This document shows, one piece after another, positions 50,647-59,942 of a stretch of DNA of 64,000 nucleotides. The position numbers and the translations under genes are program-made. Under the pieces are notes generated by a model. That model searched no databases. It was not told the origin of the DNA and saw only the letters and a list, made by a program, of their open reading frames with translations. Each line of letters opens with the position of its first letter. The first letter of the stretch is position 1. Source of the stretch: Oscillospiraceae bacterium (GTDB lineage: Bacteria > Bacillota > Clostridia > Oscillospirales > Oscillospiraceae); assembly GCA_017516065.1 (NCBI GenBank), contig JAFWDQ010000006.1, positions 1 through 64,000 of the forward strand, written 5' to 3'.

Positions 50647-51531
50647 ATGGAATTTTTAACGGCCAATTTGCCGTACATCTTGGCGGGCATCTCCGTTGGC
50701 GGCCAGTATGCGCTGATTGCCATCGGATATACCATGGTCTACGGCATCTTGCGGCTGATCAACTTTGCTCACGGCGACGTGTTCATGGTCGCCGGTCTGG
50801 TGATGGTCTATCTCACAACGGTGTTCCCCATGTGGCTGTCCATCCCGATGGTGCTTGTGATCACAGTTCTGCTGGGCTTTGCCATTGAAAGGGCGGCATA
50901 CAAACCGCTCCGCAACGCGCCGCGTATGTCCATTATGATCAGCGCCATCGGCGTCAGCTATCTGCTGCAGAACTGTGCGCTGTACTTCACCGGCGGTCTG
51001 GCGAAGGTGTATCCGCAGATCCCCTGGATCTCCAAGACCGTCACCATCGGCGGGGCCACCACCAAGATGGTCACGCTGATCACGCCGGTGATCGCCATCG
51101 TGCTGATCGTCGTGCTGGTCATCTTTATCAAGAAGACCAAGATCGGTATGGCCATGCGCGCCGTCTCCAAGGACTTTGAGACCAGTCAGCTGATGGGCAT
51201 CAAGATCAATGCCGTCATCAGCGCCACGTTTATCATCGGCTCTCTGCTGGCGGCGGTGGGCTCCATGCTGTACTTCAGCAACTACGCGTCGGTGGTGCCC
51301 ACGTCCGGCGCAATGCCTGGCCTGAAATGCTTCGTTGCAGCCGTATTCGGCGGCATCGGCAGTATCCCGGGCGCGGTCATCGGTGCATTCATCATCGGTA
51401 TCTGCGAGAATCTCATCAAGGGTGTCGGCTGGACGACCTTCTCGGACGCATTTACCTTTGCCCTTCTGATCGTCATCCTGTTGGTGAAGCCGACGGGACT
51501 GTTCGGCGAGAAGGCTACGGATAAGGTGTGA
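50647..51531 (+). CDS. livH: Branched-chain amino acid ABC transporter permease LivH
   Basis: 294 residues with about eight membrane segments. QYALIAIGYTMVYGILRLINF at the start is the LivH family signature, and GIKINAVISATFIIGSLLAAVG with VFGGIGSIPGAVIGAFIIG follow. GGGGAGGGAAAG precedes the ATG. Pairs with LivM. Confidence 0.95.
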   Translation: MEFLTANLPYILAGISVGGQYALIAIGYTMVYGILRLINFAHGDVFMVAGLVMVYLTTVFPMWLSIPMVLVITVLLGFAIERAAYKPLRNAPRMSIMISAIGVSYLLQNCALYFTGGLAKVYPQIPWISKTVTIGGATTKMVTLITPVIAIVLIVVLVIFIKKTKIGMAMRAVSKDFETSQLMGIKINAVISATFIIGSLLAAVGSMLYFSNYASVVPTSGAMPGLKCFVAAVFGGIGSIPGAVIGAFIIGICENLIKGVGWTTFSDAFTFALLIVILLVKPTGLFGEKATDKV

Positions 51532-51543
51532 GGTGAGTTGGCT

Positions 51544-52661
51544 ATGACTGAAAAAAAGGATAAGAAAGAGGTATTATACTCCCTCATCGGCATCGCTGTG
51601 CTGCTGATCGTCATCATTATCCTGGAGAAGACCATCCCCTCGACGTCGATTCTGTTCTCCGTGCTGAAGAAGGGTGCGATCTACTCTCTGGCAGCGGTGT
51701 CCATGAACCTGCTCAACGGGTTCACCGGACTGTTTTCCCTGGGCCAGGCCGGCTTCATGCTCATCGGCGCCTATGCCTACGCGATCCTGACCATGCCGGT
51801 CACCATCAAGCTCTCGGATTCCGTCTATAAGTACTACGACTGCATCGTCGGTTTCCAGCTCGGTCTGATCCCCTCCATGATCATCGCCGGGCTGATCGCC
51901 GCGCTGTTCGCGTTCCTGATCGGCCTTCCGGTTTTGCGCCTGAAGTCCGACTACCTGGCCATCGCGACTTTGGGCTTTGCCGAGATCATCCGCGCGATCT
52001 TCCAATGGGATACCATCGGACCGCTGACAAACGGCGCCAACGTCCTGCGCAAATACCTGGATCTGACGGACGTGACGCTGCCCTTCAGCAACATTCCGTT
52101 CCCGCCCACGCTGTTCATCTTCATCGTGGCGGGCATCTGTATCGCCATCATAAAAATGCTCATCGACTCGTCCTACGGACGGGCGTTCAAGGCGATCCGG
52201 GACGATGAGATCGCGGCGGAGGCCATGGGCATCGGCCTGTTCAAGCACAAGGAGATGTCCTTTATCATCAGCTCCTTCTTTGCCGGCATCTCCGGCGCGC
52301 TGCTGTCCATGTATCAGTACACGGTGCAGGCCTCTCAGTTCAAGACGGCCATGACCTACGAGATTTTGCTGATCGTCGTCATCGGCGGCATCGGCTCCAT
52401 CAGCGGCAGCTGCATCGGTTCGTTCCTGTTCATCGCCTGCAACGAGTGGTGGCTCCGCTTCCTGGATGAATCCAGCAACAACATCCTGGGCCTGAACATC
52501 ATGCGTTCCGGCTTCCGCAAGGTCGTCTTCTCGATCATCATCATGATCATCGTGCTGTTCTTCTCCAAGGGCATCATGGGCGAGAAGGAGATCTCCATCA
52601 AACGGATGGTGGATCGATTGCGCCGGAAGAAGCCGAAACCCGCGGTGGAGGAGGGAGCAAA

Positions 52662-52665
<4 letters not shown>
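51544..52665 (+). CDS. livM: Branched-chain amino acid ABC transporter permease LivM
   Basis: 373 residues from the ATG at 51544 (a TTG two codons earlier is the alternative). Signatures: LNGFTGLFSLGQAGFMLIGA, LPVLRLKSDYLAIATLGFAE and FKAIRDDEIAAEAMGIGLFK. A basic C-terminal tail (RLRRKKPKPAVEEGAK) follows the last membrane segment. Overlaps livG by 4 nt. Confidence 0.95.
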
Positions 52666-53505
<840 letters not shown>

Positions 53506-53513
<8 letters not shown>

Positions 53514-54207
53514 GATCAATGATTTAAAAGTCAACTACGGCGGCATTGAAGCCGTCAAGGGTATTTCCTTTGAGGTTCCGGAAAAGAGCATCGTGACGCT
53601 GATCGGCGCAAACGGCGCCGGCAAGAGCACCACCCTGCGCACCATCGCCGGCCTGATCAAGCCGGCCGCAGGCACTGTGACCTTCCAGGATGAGGTGATC
53701 ACCGGCAAGGGTCCTCAGGAGATCGTCTCCCGGGGCATCACTCTGGTGCCGGAGGGCCGGAAGATCTTCCCGGATCTGACGGTGCTGGAAAACCTGCGCA
53801 TCGGCGCCTACCTGCGCAAGGACGACCTGACGGACGACCTGAACTGGGTCTATGATCTGTTTCCCCGGCTCAAGGAACGTCACTGGCAGCACGGCGGCAC
53901 CCTGTCCGGCGGTGAGCAGCAGATGCTGGCCGTGGGCCGCGCGCTGATGAGCCGTCCCAAGCTGATCATGATGGACGAGCCGTCCCTGGGCCTTGCGCCA
54001 CTGGTCGTGCGGGGTATCTTCGATATCATCCGTGAGATCAACAAGCAGGGCGTGACGATCCTCCTCATCGAGCAGAACGCCAACATGGCCCTGCAGACCG
54101 CCGATATCGGCTACGTCATGGAGACAGGCAAGATCACCATGACGGGTCCCGGCAAGGAGCTGCTGGCCAACGAAGACGTCAAGGCGGCCTATCTGGGCAA
54201 AAAGTAA
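53506..54207 (+). CDS. livF: Branched-chain amino acid ABC transporter ATPase LivF
   Basis: 233 residues from the ATG at 53506, inside the end of livG, with GAGGAAG upstream. Walker A GANGAGKST, signature TLSGGEQQMLAVGRAL, Walker B LIMMDEPSLGLAP, and LVPEGRKIFPDLTV, a LivF hallmark. Last gene of the operon. Confidence 0.95.
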
Positions 54208-54221
54208 GTCATTTCCGCACC

Positions 54222-54258
54222 AAACAGGGCGGTCCGTTTTGGACCGCCCTGTTTTTTT
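54222..54258 (+). terminator. Terminator after livF
   Basis: Stem CAGGGCGGTCC / GGACCGCCCTG (54225-54251) followed by seven T residues. Confidence 0.93.
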
Positions 54259-54278
54259 GCCGCGGAGGACAGGCAGAC

Positions 54279-54562
54279 GGCGGATTTGACGTGCTTCGCG
54301 CTGAGGCCGCTGGTTCAAAGCCGGTGCGCTGAAAAGCGAAAACACGGGAACCCCCAAAGGGACGTCCCGTGTTTTGGTCCGAGTGACTGGACTTGAACCA
54401 GCGGCATGCCGACTGCGTCCGGCATGCCGGGCGGCGGATTTGACGCGCTTCGCGCTGAGGCCGCTGGTTCTCCGCAGAGCTGCTGAAAAAACGCAAAAAC
54501 ACGGGACCCCCCAAAGGGACGTCCCGTGTTTTGGTCCGAGTGACTGGACTTGAACCAGCGGC
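54279..54562 (-). repeat. About 155-bp tandem duplication including the tRNA-Pro 3' end and terminator
   Basis: Three blocks recur in the same order. The segment 54279-54316 recurs at 54433-54470 with one mismatch. A terminator stem (ACACGGGA.. / ..TCCCGTGT) at 54339-54374 recurs at 54495-54531. The last 31 nt of the tRNA (54532-54562) recur exactly at 54375-54405. In the extra copy the tRNA 5' part is replaced by GGCATGCC-N10-GGCATGCC (54403-54428), so it encodes no tRNA. Confidence 0.85.
54495..54531 (-). terminator. Terminator of tRNA-Pro
   Basis: Minus strand stem AACACGGGACGTCCC.. with GGGTCCCGTGTT and a T5 tract, directly after the CCA end. A copy is at 54339-54374. Confidence 0.75.
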
Positions 54563-54609
54563 CTCTTGAACCCCATTCAAGCGCGATACCAAACTTCGCC
54601 ACACCCGGA
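54532..54609 (-). tRNA. tRNA-Pro (anticodon GGG)
   Basis: 78 nt with encoded CCA. The acceptor TCCGGGT pairs with ACTCGGA. The anticodon arm CTTGA-ATGGGGT-TCAAG gives anticodon GGG (codon CCC). The T-arm is CTGG-TTCAAGT-CCAG. The D-arm has the GGTA loop. All arms fold by hand. Confidence 0.93.
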
Positions 54610-54676
54610 TTTCAGCTTATTTACTATAGCACACTTTTTTTGCCTGTGCAAGAGCTTTTCATAAAAAAATTTAGAT

Positions 54677-55762
54677 TTACTCCGACGCGTGATCGGGCCC
54701 GTTGATCTCCTTGTCGCAGTAGCCGCAGCAGGGGCCGCTATCGCTGTCTTTCGTCAGGGGAGGCAGATACAGCTCCGTCTGCGTGATGCAGTTGGGATTG
54801 CGGCACACAGGCCCTTCGTCGGAGAGGAGGAAATGCTGGGGACGGCGGGGCTGACGGGCCAGGTCCATCAACAGTGCCATCCGCGCGAACATACCGAACC
54901 GCGCCTGCTGGAAGTATACGGCTCTGGGATCGTTGTCCACGTCGTCGGCGATCTCATCCACCCGGGGAAGGGGATGCATGACCAGCAGATTTTCCCGGGC
55001 CCGGCGCATGATGTTGGTGGTGAGGATATAGATTCCCTTGTTCCGCTCATACTCCAGAGGATCGGCAAACCGCTCCTGCTGGATGCGGGTCATATAGAGC
55101 ACGTCCAGCTGCGGAATGACGGCCTCCAGGCCCTTGACCTCCACGAAGGGCAGGTTGTTTTTCTGCATGAACCGGCGCATATAGTCCGGCAGAGAAAGCT
55201 CCCGGGGTGAGATGAGGAAGAACCGGACCCCGTCGAATTTAGCCAGGGCCTTGATCAGGGAGTGGACGGTGCGCCCGTTGCGCAGATCGCCGCACAGTCC
55301 CACCGCCAGGCCGTCCACCGTGCCGTGGAGCCGGAGGATAGTGGTCAGATCCGCCGTGGTCTGGGTCGGGTGCATATGGCTGCCGTCGCCGGCGTTGATC
55401 ACCGGCACGTCGGAGTACAGAGACGCCGCCCGCGCCGCACCTTCCCGGGGGTGGCGGATGACGATGACGTCGGCATAGCCGGAGACCATCTTCACCGTGT
55501 CCTTCAGGGACTCGCCCTTGGCCACGGAGGAGGAGCTGGGGTCGGCAAAGCCGAACACGTTGCCGCCCAATCGCAGCATGGCGGTCTGGAAGGAGAAATT
55601 CGTCCGGGTCGAGGGCTCGTAAAAGAGATTGCAGGAGATACGGCCCCGGCAGACGTCGGTATACTGCTCGGGATGGTCCATGATTTTGCAGGCGTTGGCG
55701 TACAGAGCGTCCCAGTCCTCCCGGGAGACGTCGCCAAAATCGATCAGATTGCGAATCGCCAT
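54677..55762 (-). CDS. pyrB: Aspartate carbamoyltransferase with a PyrI-like zinc-binding tail
   Basis: 361 residues, about 50 longer than a plain PyrB. Catalyses the first committed pyrimidine step. The carbamoyl-phosphate site FYEPSTRTNFSF (about 48-59), SSSSVAKGESLKDT (about 77) and MHPLPRVDEI (about 264) are intact. The last ~45 residues carry Cys320-x4-Cys325 and Cys346-x2-Cys349 (CRNPNCI and CGYCDKE), closely matching the zinc domain of the E. coli regulatory chain PyrI (CPNSNCI and CKYCEKE). PyrI's nucleotide-binding domain is absent. So it is a catalytic chain with a fused zinc domain but no allosteric part. Confidence 0.93.
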   Translation of the reverse strand: MAIRNLIDFGDVSREDWDALYANACKIMDHPEQYTDVCRGRISCNLFYEPSTRTNFSFQTAMLRLGGNVFGFADPSSSSVAKGESLKDTVKMVSGYADVIVIRHPREGAARAASLYSDVPVINAGDGSHMHPTQTTADLTTILRLHGTVDGLAVGLCGDLRNGRTVHSLIKALAKFDGVRFFLISPRELSLPDYMRRFMQKNNLPFVEVKGLEAVIPQLDVLYMTRIQQERFADPLEYERNKGIYILTTNIMRRARENLLVMHPLPRVDEIADDVDNDPRAVYFQQARFGMFARMALLMDLARQPRRPQHFLLSDEGPVCRNPNCITQTELYLPPLTKDSDSGPCCGYCDKEINGPDHASE

Positions 55763-55827
55763 AGCCGTCTACTCCTTTTCAGCCGTTTTTCCCCTGCGCC
55801 GTCCGGCGGCACGGCTGATTTTCAATT

Positions 55828-55856
55828 ATTATAGCACAACTTGTCCGGCGGGGCAA
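55828..55856 (-). promoter_or_regulatory. Promoter of pyrB
   Basis: Minus strand TTGCCC (55851-55856), 17 nt, TATAAT (55828-55833). No PyrR-binding leader was recognised. Confidence 0.7.
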
Positions 55857-55916
55857 GGGCAGGGGAGAAACAGTCCGAAAGAATCAAGAAAAAATCACAC
55901 TCTGCTGCTTTTTCTC

Positions 55917-55945
55917 TTGCGTAAACGCAAGCGATGCGGTATACT
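55917..55945 (+). promoter_or_regulatory. Promoter of the foldase gene
   Basis: TTGCGT (55917-55922), 17 nt, TATACT (55940-55945). Confidence 0.7.
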
Positions 55946-56025
55946 ATTTATTTGTAATGCACAGTTTCAAGTCGCAGTACAGCGCTAAATGTGCTGAGGA
56001 AACCACCGAGAGGAAGGGATACGAC

Positions 56026-57603
56026 ATGAGCGCATCAAGAGAAAAGAAACAGCGCCAGAAGGCTCTGCAGCAGACCTTGAGCGACAGCCGGAGCAAAGAG
56101 GCAAAAGAGGCGCGGAAGGAAAAGAGAAAATGGCACGCCATCGTTGCCGTTTTTATCATCATTATCATCCTGTTTATTGCCATGGTGGTCTGGAAGTCCA
56201 ACGTCATCCAGAAGAACATGAAGGCCGTATCCATCGGCGACGAGAAGTATGTGGCCATGGATGCGGAGTATTACTACAACAGTGCGTATAATCAGATATC
56301 CGCCCAGTACGGCGACTACTGGAACTATCTTGTGGATCCCAGTGTCCCTATGGACAAGCAGTTCTATAACGATACCCAGACCTGGCGTGACTACTTCATC
56401 GAAAACGGTGTAAAGATGATGCAGGAGGCCGCGATCATGTCCGACGCGGCCAAGGAAGCGGGCTACACGATGTCCGACGAGGCGCAGACCTATCTGGACA
56501 ACTATTCCGACCAGGTCGACGAGGTCTGCACCAACTACGGCATTACCCGGAGGCAGTACTTCTCCTATTACGGCGCCGGCATGACGGAGCGGGGCTTCAT
56601 GCGCAACCTTTCTACGCAGATCCTGGCTTCGGATTACGCCTCGCATCTCAGGGACTCCTATACCTACACGGACGCGGACTATGAGGCGTACTATGCCGAG
56701 CACTCCAATGATATCGATTTTGTGGACTACACCTACTATGTTGTCACGGCGAATATGCCGGCAGCTCCCGTAGATGAGGAAACCGGCGATCCCCTGACGC
56801 TGACGGAGGAGGAGCAGGCCGCTCTGGATGCGGAGAAGGCCGCTGCCGTCGAGGCGGCCCATGCCGCCGCCTGGGAGATGGCCGGGCGCCTGTCCGGCGG
56901 CAGAAGCTTTGATGCCCTGGTGGCAGAGTATTCCGGCGATCCCGAGGCCACAGCCACAGTGATTTCCGGCTATGGCTACTCCTCTGCCGCTTATGCGCCG
57001 GACACCTCAGTGGCGGACTGGGTCTTTGACAGCGCCCGTACCCCTGGGGAGGTCGGTGTGATCGAGACAGATACCGGCGCCTATGTCGTGCGCTTTGACA
57101 GCCGCTATCTCCGCGATGATTCCACGGTCAACGTGCGTCATATCCTGATTGCCCCCGAGCCTGTGGAGGGCGAGGATGCGGACGGCAGCCTGGCTGCCGC
57201 CGCCATGGCAAACGCCAAGGCCGAGGCCGAGCGCATCTATGCCGAGTGGCAGTCCGGCGAGGCCACGGAGGAATCCTTCGCGGCTCTGGCTAAGGAGTAT
57301 TCCACGGATACCGGCTCGGCCGCCAGCGGCGGACTCTATGAGAACGTCTATCAGGGCCAGATGGTGGAGACCTTCAACGACTGGTGCTTCGATCCCGGCC
57401 GCCAGCCCGGCGATTCCGGCATCGTGGAGACGCAGTACGGCTACCACATCATGTACTTCGTCAGCCAGGGCGACGCGTACTGGAAGTATCAGTGCGACAA
57501 CGGCCTGAGAAGTCAGGAGTATTCTGACTGGTTCACCGCCAAGCAGGCGGAGTATCCCATCAGCGAGTACGGCCCCGGCATGAAGCTGGTGGGCCGGACC
57601 TGA
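56026..57603 (+). CDS. Membrane-anchored PrsA/SurA-type peptidyl-prolyl isomerase
   Basis: 525 residues from the ATG at 56026 (AGGAAGGG upstream). A basic N-terminal region (1-35) precedes one membrane helix (about 36-57, AIVAVFIIIIILFIAMVVW), so most of the protein is outside the cell. A SurA-N-like helical region follows (about 70-240). A parvulin-like domain is at ~365-500 with VNVRHILIAPEP and GYHIMYFVSQ, and a weaker half-domain lies before it (RSFDALVAEYSGDP..GAYVVRFDSRY). No lipobox, unlike Bacillus PrsA. It should help fold exported proteins. Confidence 0.88.
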   Translation: MSASREKKQRQKALQQTLSDSRSKEAKEARKEKRKWHAIVAVFIIIIILFIAMVVWKSNVIQKNMKAVSIGDEKYVAMDAEYYYNSAYNQISAQYGDYWNYLVDPSVPMDKQFYNDTQTWRDYFIENGVKMMQEAAIMSDAAKEAGYTMSDEAQTYLDNYSDQVDEVCTNYGITRRQYFSYYGAGMTERGFMRNLSTQILASDYASHLRDSYTYTDADYEAYYAEHSNDIDFVDYTYYVVTANMPAAPVDEETGDPLTLTEEEQAALDAEKAAAVEAAHAAAWEMAGRLSGGRSFDALVAEYSGDPEATATVISGYGYSSAAYAPDTSVADWVFDSARTPGEVGVIETDTGAYVVRFDSRYLRDDSTVNVRHILIAPEPVEGEDADGSLAAAAMANAKAEAERIYAEWQSGEATEESFAALAKEYSTDTGSAASGGLYENVYQGQMVETFNDWCFDPGRQPGDSGIVETQYGYHIMYFVSQGDAYWKYQCDNGLRSQEYSDWFTAKQAEYPISEYGPGMKLVGRT

Positions 57604-57637
57604 CAGACTGCGGCGCAGATCTGCTGAGATAAGAGAA

Positions 57638-57672
57638 CACAGGTCCCCGCATACTGTTGTGCGGGGACCTGT
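57638..57672 (+). terminator. Hairpin after the foldase gene
   Basis: Stem ACAGGTCCCCGC / GCGGGGACCTGT (57638-57672). There is no clear T-run, so it may be a weak terminator. Confidence 0.5.
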
Positions 57673-57706
57673 GCTTCACAGAGGTACTTTACGGGAGGGA
57701 TCTGTC

Positions 57707-58402
57707 GTGTATGCACCGCAATTTCACCGCACCGTCCGGCTGATGGGGGAGGGCGCCCTCCGGCGGCTGTCCCGGGTCCATGTAATGGTCTTCGGACTGG
57801 GCGGCGTGGGTTCAGCGGCGGCGGAGGCTCTGGTCCGTGCCGGCGTGGGAAAACTCACCCTGGTGGACTGCGATGTGGTGGATGTGACCAATCTCAACCG
57901 CCAGCTGATTGCCCTGCACAGCACAGTAGGCCGTCCCAAGGCGGAGGCAGCCGCGGCGCGGTACCGGGACATCAATCCCGACTGCGCGCTCACAGTGCGG
58001 AATGACCGCTATACCGCAGATAACCGTGACGCCTTCTTTGATGTGCCCTGCGACTATATTCTGGACGCCATCGACAGCGTTGCCGACAAGATCGATCTGA
58101 TCGTCACGGCGCAGGAGAGGGGGATTCCTCTGATCTCCGCCATGGGTACCGGCAACAAACTGGATCCGGGACGTCTGCAGGTGACGGATCTGGCAAAGAC
58201 AGAGGTCTGCCCGTTGGCGCGGGTCATGCGCAGGGAACTGCGCCGCCGTGGTATCACGCACCAGAAGGTGGTCTTTTCCACGGAGCCGCCCCGGAAAAGT
58301 GAAGACGGGGAGCGCACGCCGGCGAGCTCTCCCTGGGTCCCGGCAGCGGCCGGTCTGCTCATGGCTGCGGAGGCGGTACGGGATCTCACCGGCGCCTGGT
58401 GA
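57707..58402 (+). CDS. tcdA: tRNA threonylcarbamoyladenosine dehydratase TcdA
   Basis: 231 residues from the GTG at 57707 (GGGAGGGA upstream). E1-like: VMVFGLGGVGSAAAEALVRAG (about 27-47), DCDVVDVTNLNRQL and DAIDSVADKIDLI. The C-terminal KVVFSTEPPRK is typical of the TcdA/CsdL group, which cyclises t6A to ct6A in tRNA. ThiF and MoeB relatives lack that tail. Slightly shorter than E. coli TcdA. Confidence 0.88.
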   Translation: MYAPQFHRTVRLMGEGALRRLSRVHVMVFGLGGVGSAAAEALVRAGVGKLTLVDCDVVDVTNLNRQLIALHSTVGRPKAEAAAARYRDINPDCALTVRNDRYTADNRDAFFDVPCDYILDAIDSVADKIDLIVTAQERGIPLISAMGTGNKLDPGRLQVTDLAKTEVCPLARVMRRELRRRGITHQKVVFSTEPPRKSEDGERTPASSPWVPAAAGLLMAAEAVRDLTGAW

Positions 58403-58426
58403 CCTCAAAAAAGTTCTGTGGTCGGC

Positions 58427-58455
58427 TTGACACACAGGGGATACTATGCTATACT
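58427..58455 (+). promoter_or_regulatory. Promoter of the tRNA pair
   Basis: TTGACA (58427-58432), 17 nt, TATACT (58450-58455), 15 nt before tRNA-Leu. Confidence 0.88.
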
Positions 58456-58469
58456 ATTTAAGCCGAAAC

Positions 58470-58556
58470 GCCGGTGTGGCGGAATTGGCAGACGCGCCAG
58501 ACTTAAAATCTGGTGGGGGAAACCTCGTACCGGTTCGATCCCGGTCACCGGCACCA
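58470..58556 (+). tRNA. tRNA-Leu (anticodon TAA)
   Basis: 87 nt with encoded CCA and a long variable arm, as in class II tRNAs. Acceptor GCCGGTG pairs with CACCGGC. Anticodon arm CCAGA-CTTAAAA-TCTGG gives TAA (codon UUA). Confidence 0.95.
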
Positions 58557-58581
58557 AGATTTTAAGCATGGATCACCATAT

Positions 58582-58657
<76 letters not shown>

Positions 58658-58663
58658 TGTCGA

Positions 58664-58703
58664 GAGGATGTAACGGATTTCACGTTACATCCTCTTACGT
58701 TTT
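58664..58703 (+). terminator. Terminator of the tRNA pair
   Basis: Stem GAGGATGTAAC / GTTACATCCTC (58664-58694) followed by TTACGTTTT. Confidence 0.88.
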
Positions 58704-58825
58704 GCCAAGAATGGGTTGAGAACCAAAGCAAATGATGATAAAATTAAGTCAGGCTTTCTCGGCCAAAGAAGATGTGTACCAAAACCGACAGGCCTATTCG
58801 GCTGGATCTTCCCTGGAATAATGAT

Positions 58826-59206
58826 ATGATCAGCTTAGAGGAATACAAAAAAATAGTAGCGGAATTGCTGGATGAACTTCCCGAAGAGTTCTTTGAGAAA
58901 CTCTCCGGCGGTGTGATTGTGTCTGAAGACACAGTGCTGCCGGACTATGCCAGGGGAAACGACCGCTACACCCTGGGGCAGTATCAGGTCGCTTACGGCA
59001 TACGTCAGATAAAAATGTTCAAGGGCTCCTTCGACCGGGTCTACCCGAAGGCGGACGCGGTAAAAGCCCGCGAACTCCTGCGCGGCATTTTGCGCCACGA
59101 GTTCAGGCACCATTTGGAATTCCTGGGCAATATTCACAACTCCTCCTCACTGGAGGCAGAGGACGAACGGGAGAAGCAGGCATATCTTTCCCGTCATGAG
59201 AAGTGA
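58826..59206 (+). CDS. Small zincin-like protein with an HExxH motif (DUF1025/Zincin_1-like)
   Basis: 126 residues from the ATG at 58826; MISLEEYKKIVAELLDELPE matches the start of the Zincin_1 family, although an ATG at 58772 is open in frame. The C-terminal LRHEFRHHLE gives His-Glu-x-x-His, and FKGSFDRVYP aligns with the family RGPxER region. It has no signal peptide. The family is thought to hold minimal metalloproteases but activity has rarely been tested. It has its own terminator. Confidence 0.75.
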   Translation: MISLEEYKKIVAELLDELPEEFFEKLSGGVIVSEDTVLPDYARGNDRYTLGQYQVAYGIRQIKMFKGSFDRVYPKADAVKARELLRGILRHEFRHHLEFLGNIHNSSSLEAEDEREKQAYLSRHEK

Positions 59207-59240
59207 AGTTGTGCCGGGATGATCCTTTTTCATGCCGAGA

Positions 59241-59277
59241 GTATGCAGCGGATTTCACGCCGCATACTCTTTTTTGC
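59241..59277 (+). terminator. Terminator after the zincin gene
   Basis: Stem GAGTATGC / GCATACTC with inner pairing (59241-59271), followed by six T residues. Confidence 0.88.
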
Positions 59278-59365
59278 CGGGCTTACTTTTTGCGTGAAGC
59301 GGCCTTATGAGAGCGGAACGATCTGCGTGGGCCCTTTGCCGCCGAGCTTTTTTCAGGAGGTCAGC

Positions 59366-59896
59366 ATGAACGAACGAAACATTACCCTCACCCCGCTCAG
59401 TCCGGACGACCGTGACAGGTTCATCCGGGACAATCAGGTTGCCTTCAAATACGGCGCCGTGGAGGAATTTGGTCTCCGGGACGACCACTTTGAGGAGGAC
59501 GGTGAAATCATATCCAGCAGGACCATCGAGACATGCATCGACGCAGGAGATGCGTACCGCATCCGTCAGGACGGGGAGATCGTCGGCGGGCTGGTAGTGC
59601 GGATCAATCCCGATACACAGCACAACCACTTGGATCTGCTGTTTGTCGATCCCGCAGTTCACAGCAGGGGTATCGGCCGAGCCGCCTGGCGAGAGGTGGA
59701 GCAGCTCTATCCGGATACTCGCGTATGGGAGACCTGCACGCCGTACTTTGATAAGCGGAATATCCACTTCTACGTCAACAAGTGCGGGTTCCAGATAGTG
59801 GAATTCTACTGTGCCATGCACCACGACCCAAACGAACCGGAGTGCGACGACGAAGGCCCAGATGAGATGTTCCGGTTTGAAAAACAAATGCAGTGA
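59366..59896 (+). CDS. GNAT-family N-acetyltransferase
   Basis: 176 residues from the ATG at 59366 (CAGGAGGTC upstream). The acetyl-CoA loop is [19 protein letters not shown] (about 100-118), preceded by HLDLLFV and followed by [15 protein letters not shown]. The C-terminus is acidic ([14 protein letters not shown]). Acceptor substrate not known. Confidence 0.88.
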   Translation: MNERNITLTPLSPDDRDRFIRDNQVAFKYGAVEEFGLRDDHFEEDGEIISSRTIETCIDAGDAYRIRQDGEIVGGLVVRINPDTQHNHLDLLFVDPAVHSRGIGRAAWREVEQLYPDTRVWETCTPYFDKRNIHFYVNKCGFQIVEFYCAMHHDPNEPECDDEGPDEMFRFEKQMQ

Positions 59897-59905
59897 GCGC
59901 TAATA

Positions 59906-59938
59906 AAGGCCGCAGGCTTTTGCCTGCGGCCTTTTAAG
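59906..59938. terminator. Bidirectional terminator
   Basis: Stem AAGGCCGCAGGC / GCCTGCGGCCTT (59906-59933) with TTTT following, between the GNAT gene and the converging surface-protein gene. Confidence 0.9.
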
Positions 59939-59942
59939 GTGA

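Noticed and set aside
54209..54604. ORFs of about 95-130 codons reading through the tRNA-Pro region
   Set aside because: They translate tRNA and terminator sequence; the apparent repeats in the protein are the DNA duplication.
54279..54609. Possible CRISPR-like or multi-repeat array
   Set aside because: There are only two copies, they are about 155 bp apart, and they are explained by duplication of the tRNA-Pro 3' end and its terminator.
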